Of a stretch of DNA of 9,374 nucleotides, positions 5,543-9,374 are shown piece after piece. The position numbers and the translations under genes were made by a program. The DNA is from Planctomycetaceae bacterium (GTDB taxonomy: Bacteria; Planctomycetota; Planctomycetia; Pirellulales; Lacipirellulaceae). Numbering within the stretch: position 1 is the stretch's first letter; each line of letters opens with the position of its first letter. The stretch spans positions 66,620 to 75,993 of the forward strand of contig PATG01000064.1 of NCBI GenBank assembly GCA_002713555.1. Direction: 5' to 3'. Under the pieces are notes generated by a model. That model was not told the origin of the DNA. It did not search any database and worked only from the letters and a program-made list of their open reading frames with translations.

Positions 5543-7666
5543 ATGGCTGTTGATCCTTATGCCCCTTGCCCTTGTGGTAGCGGTAAAAAGCTAAAGTTTT
5601 GTTGTAGTGATTTAGCTGCGGATATCGAAAAAGTCCATAAGATGGTTGCCGGCAAACAACCCCATGCTGCACTGAAGCATGTTGTGCAACTTCTTGAGCA
5701 ACAGCCAAGCCGTGCTTCACTACTCGATCTACGTGTTTCCATTGAACTTTCGCTGCACGAATTTGACGCAGCTCAACTTGCGATTGAGACCTATTTGTCA
5801 GCGCATCCAGAGAGCGCGGCAGCCCATGCGCAGCAGGCGATTCTGAGTGCTGCTACGCAATCGGGTAGCCAGGCGATTCCCATGCTGCAGAATGCGTTGG
5901 AAAGACTCGATGATGAAATGCCATTGCGCGTACTTGAAGCAATTGGTGCGGTGGGGCAGGCATTGTTGATGGAAGGTCAATTGGTTGCTGCACGAGCACA
6001 TTTGCTACTGTATGCAGCAATTGCTCCTAGCGAAGACAATCAGGCACTTGAATTACTTCTACGGATGAATCTCCAGTCAGGTTTGCCGTTGATAATGCGA
6101 GAATACTTACTGCTGCAATCTTGTCCGGAAAGTGTGCCTTGGAGGGCAACGTTTGAAGAAGCATCTCGTTTTGCTGCCAGAGGTCTTTGGCGAAAAGCAG
6201 AGTCGATTCTGTTGCAGACTCGCGAATCAGCTGGTGCAGTCCCTGAGGTGGTTTATAACCTCGCTCTTACCCAGGGTTGGCTTGGCAATATCGAGGGTTT
6301 TGCGGCCGGTTTGCATGAATACGCACATCTGGACGTTCCGCAGGAAGAGGCTGTTGAGGCAGAGGCATTGTCCCAGTTGGTCGATCCAGCGCTCAAAGAC
6401 CCACACCTTGAGACCATTAAGAGGACTTATACGGTAGGGGATGTTGAATCGCTAGGTGAGCAGTTGCGAATAGACGGCCGCGCGGAGGAGTACCCCTTAG
6501 AAATTCCGCCAGACGAAGCACAAAATAATGTGCGTCCCCGCAGCACCCATGTCCTCCTCGATCGCCCCACGCCAAGCACCGGAGTGGATATTCAGCGCAA
6601 AGACATCCCGCATGTCATCGCGTTTTTAAGTGTCTATGGTAAAAGAACCGATCGTGAAGCGTTGCTTGAAGTAACAACGGACCGAAATGAATCGCTTTCA
6701 AACGTCGAGGCACTACTCCACGAAATTGCTGAGGACAGTCTTGGAGCGTCTACGGAAGAAGAGGTTGTCGCTGAAAAATCAATCAGTGAAGAGTCTTTGA
6801 GTTGGCGCTGGCGTCTGCCGGATGATACCCCTGTAGAGTTGCGTCGTACATTACTTGCGGAAGAACGTCGCGATGCGATTCTTCTGCGATGGACTGCAGC
6901 GCCTCGGGCAGCTTTAAAAGGAAGGTCTCCTCAGGCCGCTGTTGAAGATCCTGAACTCAGGATTGGATTGCTGGCGAGTGCACTGATTATTGAACAAGCG
7001 GCAGTTGACCCAGAGGAGTTGAGTCTTTTTGCAACACTTAGAGAACAACTCAAATTACCTCAACACGAGACAATAGACCCTCAAGGGGTCGACCTGGAAC
7101 ATCTACCATTGGTGCGGATACCGCGTTTGCAATTCGACGCGCTGACCGATGAGCAGCTGGCAAAGCTGCTCGATAGGACCGTGATGATGGGAGCCAATTT
7201 TTCGACTCTTCTCGTTGCCGAGCAGCTTGCCAGCCGAAGTGCTGCGCCTGGACAGGATGTCGCTTATCGGCAGTTGATTCGTTTGGAGCCAAATTACCAA
7301 AAGGCACAGCAATGGGCCGAAAAAGCACGAGTCTGGTCGAAGCAACAGCAAAGCTCCCTGGCGGAGTGGGTGCTGTTGGAGTTGGAGCTATCAATCCAGC
7401 GTGGTGACTCAACCAAGGTGCAAAAAATGTTGGGCGAGATACGTGCGAATCATCTTGATGAGCCAGGAGTTGCTGAATCGACCTACCGCTTGCTCCATGC
7501 TGCTGGGCTTATTGCTTCTCCCGATGGCCAACCTGCAGCCAACCCAACCCATCTGGAAGCACCGCCAGTAGCAGCGGAGCCGTCCGCCATTTGGACACCC
7601 GGCAACGATGTGTCTCCACCTGCTACGGAACAAGATGAGAAACAGTCCGCAATCTGGACACCCTAA
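5543..7666 (+). CDS. SEC-C motif and helical (TPR-like) repeat protein
   Basis: The 707-residue product opens with a SEC-C zinc motif, CPCGSGKKLKFCC, with cysteines 9, 11, 20 and 21. This is the small domain also found at the C terminus of SecA, where it binds zinc and helps contact SecB. There is no SecA ATPase core, so annotation as a translocase would be wrong. Residues about 25-285 form alanine- and leucine-rich paired helices resembling degenerate TPRs, for example PEVVYNLALTQGWLGNIEGFAAGL at 234-257. Residues about 286-560 form a less repetitive domain that I cannot name, including an acidic stretch at 383-420. Helical repeats resume to about 657 (RLEPNYQKAQQWAEKARVW). The tail is proline- and alanine-rich and disordered-looking, and carries SAIWTP twice, at 681-686 and as the last six residues. 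There is no signal peptide or membrane segment, so it is probably cytoplasmic. A scaffold or chaperone-like role is inferred only from the architecture. It lies 145 bp after tal and 81 bp before ribD. Confidence 0.85.
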   Translation: MAVDPYAPCPCGSGKKLKFCCSDLAADIEKVHKMVAGKQPHAALKHVVQLLEQQPSRASLLDLRVSIELSLHEFDAAQLAIETYLSAHPESAAAHAQQAILSAATQSGSQAIPMLQNALERLDDEMPLRVLEAIGAVGQALLMEGQLVAARAHLLLYAAIAPSEDNQALELLLRMNLQSGLPLIMREYLLLQSCPESVPWRATFEEASRFAARGLWRKAESILLQTRESAGAVPEVVYNLALTQGWLGNIEGFAAGLHEYAHLDVPQEEAVEAEALSQLVDPALKDPHLETIKRTYTVGDVESLGEQLRIDGRAEEYPLEIPPDEAQNNVRPRSTHVLLDRPTPSTGVDIQRKDIPHVIAFLSVYGKRTDREALLEVTTDRNESLSNVEALLHEIAEDSLGASTEEEVVAEKSISEESLSWRWRLPDDTPVELRRTLLAEERRDAILLRWTAAPRAALKGRSPQAAVEDPELRIGLLASALIIEQAAVDPEELSLFATLREQLKLPQHETIDPQGVDLEHLPLVRIPRLQFDALTDEQLAKLLDRTVMMGANFSTLLVAEQLASRSAAPGQDVAYRQLIRLEPNYQKAQQWAEKARVWSKQQQSSLAEWVLLELELSIQRGDSTKVQKMLGEIRANHLDEPGVAESTYRLLHAAGLIASPDGQPAANPTHLEAPPVAAEPSAIWTPGNDVSPPATEQDEKQSAIWTP

Positions 7667-7695
7667 CCCGATAGTCTTTTTCCGAGTTCTCACGT

Positions 7696-7709
7696 TTCAG
7701 CATGCTGAA
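7696..7709. repeat. 14-bp perfect palindrome upstream of ribD
   Basis: TTCAGCATGCTGAA is perfectly self-complementary and lies in the 81-bp gap between the SEC-C gene and ribD, 38 bases before the ribD ATG. It has no loop and no following T-run, so it is not a terminator. A dimeric regulator's operator is possible. It is not an FMN riboswitch, which is a much longer conserved RNA and is absent here. Confidence 0.4.
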
Positions 7710-7747
7710 GTATTGAGGTGTTGGTTTCACGCCATTTATCAAATTGT

Positions 7748-8860
7748 ATGTCCACAAAACCCGACGATCACCGTTATATGCAGCGTGCCTTGGAGCTTGC
7801 CAAACTTGGTCAAGGCACGGTAGAGCCCAACCCAATGGTAGGGTGTGTGCTTGTCAGGGAGGGCAAAGTCGTGGGAGAGGGTTGGCATCAGGAATTTGGT
7901 AGCTCCCATGCTGAGGTCTTGGCTTTGGAAGCTGCTGGTGATGCCGCACGAGGTGCAACTGCCTATGTTACACTGGAACCTTGTGGTCACACCGGAAAGA
8001 CACCCCCTTGTTCCCATGCGCTAATCGATGCGGGCATATCAAAAGTGATGGTCGGTTGTCTGGACCCGAATTCGCTCGTTGCTGGCAAGGGGGTAGCTCA
8101 GATTCGTTCAGCAGGTATCGAAGTTGTTGAAGAGATACTCGTTCAGGAAGCTGCCCAATTAATTGCACCGTTTACAAAGCTTGTCACAAAAAAACGGCCA
8201 TGGATACTTGCCAAGTGGGCCATGACGCTCGACGGAAAATTGGCGACGCGCACTGGCAGTAGTCAGTGGATCAGTGGCGAAATGTCGCGCAAAGCGGTAC
8301 ATCATCTGCGAGGCTTGGTGGATGCGATCCTGATCGGACGGGGCACGGCCGTAGCCGACGATCCATTGCTGACGGCTCGTCCAGCAGGTCCCCGAACGGC
8401 TACACGAATTGTACTTGATACACAGGCCGTTTTGCCACTGGATAGCAAGTTGGTCAAGTCAATCGATGATGCACCATTGCTCGTCGCAGTGGCTCACGAT
8501 GCTTCTGAAAGAAATTGCAATGCGCTAGAAAAACAAGGTGCCGAAATTCTGGTGCTTGCAGGCGAAAATGAGACAGAGCGACTCTCTGGACTTCTGGATG
8601 AATTGGGCCGACGCCAAATGACAAATTTGCTAGTCGAAGGTGGTTCGCACTTGCTGGGATCTTTCTTCGACATGCAAGAAATCGATGAGGTGCATGCGTT
8701 CATCGCACCTAAATTAATTGGCGGTAAAAACGCGCCGGGTGTATTTACGGGATTAGGCTTGGCTGAGATGACTCAAGCACTGAAATTGCAAAATGTCCAC
8801 TATGAGATGCTCGGTGACGACATGCATGTGCATGGGTTTGTGGACCAAAGAGACGATTGA
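7748..8860 (+). CDS. ribD: bifunctional riboflavin deaminase/reductase RibD
   Basis: The enzyme carries out two consecutive cytoplasmic steps of riboflavin synthesis: deamination of diaminohydroxyphosphoribosylaminopyrimidine, then NADPH-dependent reduction of the ribosyl chain. From ATG 7748 it has 370 residues, normal for the family. The N-terminal cytidine-deaminase-like domain shows PNPMVGCVLV (27-36), HAEV with zinc ligand His54 and catalytic Glu56, and TLEPCGHTGKTPPC with Cys79 and Cys88. VAGKGV near 111-116 is also conserved. The reductase domain shows KWAMTLDGKLAT (156-167), SSQWISG (171-177), LIGRGTAVADDPLLTAR (195-210), LLVEGGS (294-300) and PKLIGG (321-326). An in-frame GTG at 7718 would add ten residues outside the conserved family start, so I reject it, although GAGG lies just there. 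No other rib gene is visible next to it, so the riboflavin genes are probably dispersed. A 14-bp palindrome upstream is the only candidate control site. Confidence 0.95.
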   Translation: MSTKPDDHRYMQRALELAKLGQGTVEPNPMVGCVLVREGKVVGEGWHQEFGSSHAEVLALEAAGDAARGATAYVTLEPCGHTGKTPPCSHALIDAGISKVMVGCLDPNSLVAGKGVAQIRSAGIEVVEEILVQEAAQLIAPFTKLVTKKRPWILAKWAMTLDGKLATRTGSSQWISGEMSRKAVHHLRGLVDAILIGRGTAVADDPLLTARPAGPRTATRIVLDTQAVLPLDSKLVKSIDDAPLLVAVAHDASERNCNALEKQGAEILVLAGENETERLSGLLDELGRRQMTNLLVEGGSHLLGSFFDMQEIDEVHAFIAPKLIGGKNAPGVFTGLGLAEMTQALKLQNVHYEMLGDDMHVHGFVDQRDD

Positions 8861-8889
8861 TACAAGAGCATGTCTATTGCCGGCTTACT

Positions 8890-9318
8890 TCAGCCATCCG
8901 TTTTACCCCAGATCGTGGCAACAATCTTCCTGGCACTCCCGTGGTTACGATGCTCACAAAGATAGATTCCCTGCCAGGTTCCCAGGCAAAGTTGCCCGTC
9001 CTTGATAGGGATGGTGAGGTTGCAACCCAGCAGTGAGGACTTTACATGTGCTGGCATGTCGTCTGGGCCCTCGCAAGTATGCCGATACGGAAAGTCTTCG
9101 GGGGCAATATTCGACAAGGAACTTTCTAAATCGAGCAGTACATCAGGATCGGCGTTTTCGTTAATCGAAAGTGATGCTGAAGTATGCTGCAAGAAAAGGT
9201 GTAAAAGCCCGGTCTGGATTTTTTGTAATTCTGGTAATTCCACTAAAATCTCATGCGTAACGTCCCAAAAACCGCGTGGCTGAGGAGGCAATTTGATAGT
9301 TTGTTGGATCCAGGGCAT
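8890..9318 (-). CDS. yjbQ: YjbQ/UPF0047 family (secondary thiamine-phosphate synthase)
   Basis: The 142-residue product is full length for this compact family. Hallmarks are HTSASLSINENADPDV (45-60), EGPDDMPAHVKSSLLG (83-98), and LGTWQGIYLCEHRNHG (112-127). The conserved histidines and acidic residues cluster at the presumed active site of the trimeric fold. E. coli YjbQ can weakly replace ThiE, joining the thiamine pyrimidine and thiazole halves, which is the source of the family name; its main cellular role is not settled. The ATG at 9318 is the first start after an in-frame TAA. The Shine-Dalgarno sequence is weak (GGGA a few bases upstream), and a small inverted repeat CACTT-TC-AAGTG (9327-9338) lies just upstream of it. 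The gene is convergent with ribD, with 29 bp between the stop codons and no visible terminator, so the transcripts probably overlap. Confidence 0.92.
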   Translation of the reverse strand: MPWIQQTIKLPPQPRGFWDVTHEILVELPELQKIQTGLLHLFLQHTSASLSINENADPDVLLDLESSLSNIAPEDFPYRHTCEGPDDMPAHVKSSLLGCNLTIPIKDGQLCLGTWQGIYLCEHRNHGSARKIVATIWGKTDG

Positions 9319-9374
9319 TCCAGTCCCACTTTCAAGTGACAGGGGTTCTTATCCAGCAGAGAGCATACTCCCAA

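Noticed and set aside
5543..7666. Annotation as a SecA translocase subunit
   Set aside because: Only the small SEC-C zinc motif is shared; no Walker motifs or helicase-like core are visible.
7718..7747. GTG-initiated ten-residue extension of RibD
   Set aside because: The family begins close to the DDHRYMQRALELA block, and the extension (MLVSRHLSNC) is unlike conserved RibD N termini.
7667..7747. FMN riboswitch upstream of ribD
   Set aside because: The gap is only 81 bp and lacks the conserved multi-stem RFN sequence blocks.
8861..8889. Bidirectional terminator between ribD and yjbQ
   Set aside because: No stem of more than a few base pairs and no T-run on either strand.

Overview
The window looks like chromosomal DNA from a planctomycete, probably of the Pirellulales. 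This rests on three things seen in the translations. There is a BBP7-type outer-membrane beta-barrel protein, a family largely confined to planctomycetes. There is a long SEC-C/helical-repeat protein of a kind common in that group. The MMPL transporter has a planctomycete-style first periplasmic domain. Base composition is moderate, and no genus can be named from the sequence alone. I see no tRNA, rRNA, CRISPR array, transposase or phage gene.

Left half, minus strand: the window opens inside an MMPL/RND-superfamily exporter, whose start is at 1988 and whose C-terminal part lies beyond the left edge. Upstream of it is a gene-free stretch of 736 bp (1989-2724). That stretch holds an imperfect 20-bp inverted repeat, several nested short stems and a 26-codon ORF that overlaps the transporter start by one base. 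Next comes the BBP7-type outer-membrane protein (2725-4029), which begins with GTG behind a near-perfect Shine-Dalgarno sequence.

Right half, plus strand: a divergent intergenic region (4030-4341) carries an extended -10 promoter for transaldolase (tal). Tal is followed in the same direction by a 707-residue SEC-C zinc-motif/helical-repeat protein and by ribD, the bifunctional deaminase/reductase of riboflavin synthesis. The gaps are 145 and 81 bp, so the three may be partly co-transcribed, but no strong terminator or promoter settles this. Convergent to ribD, only 29 bp away, is yjbQ (UPF0047, secondary thiamine-phosphate synthase family) on the minus strand.

Functionally this is mostly a housekeeping neighbourhood. 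Tal supplies pentose phosphates, which feed ribulose-5-phosphate use in riboflavin synthesis, and yjbQ has a possible link to thiamine. The two minus-strand genes are cell-envelope genes. No clear defence system or mobile island is present. The parts most worth a second look are the SEC-C protein with its duplicated C-terminal SAIWTP motif, and the structured gene-free stretch upstream of the MMPL gene.
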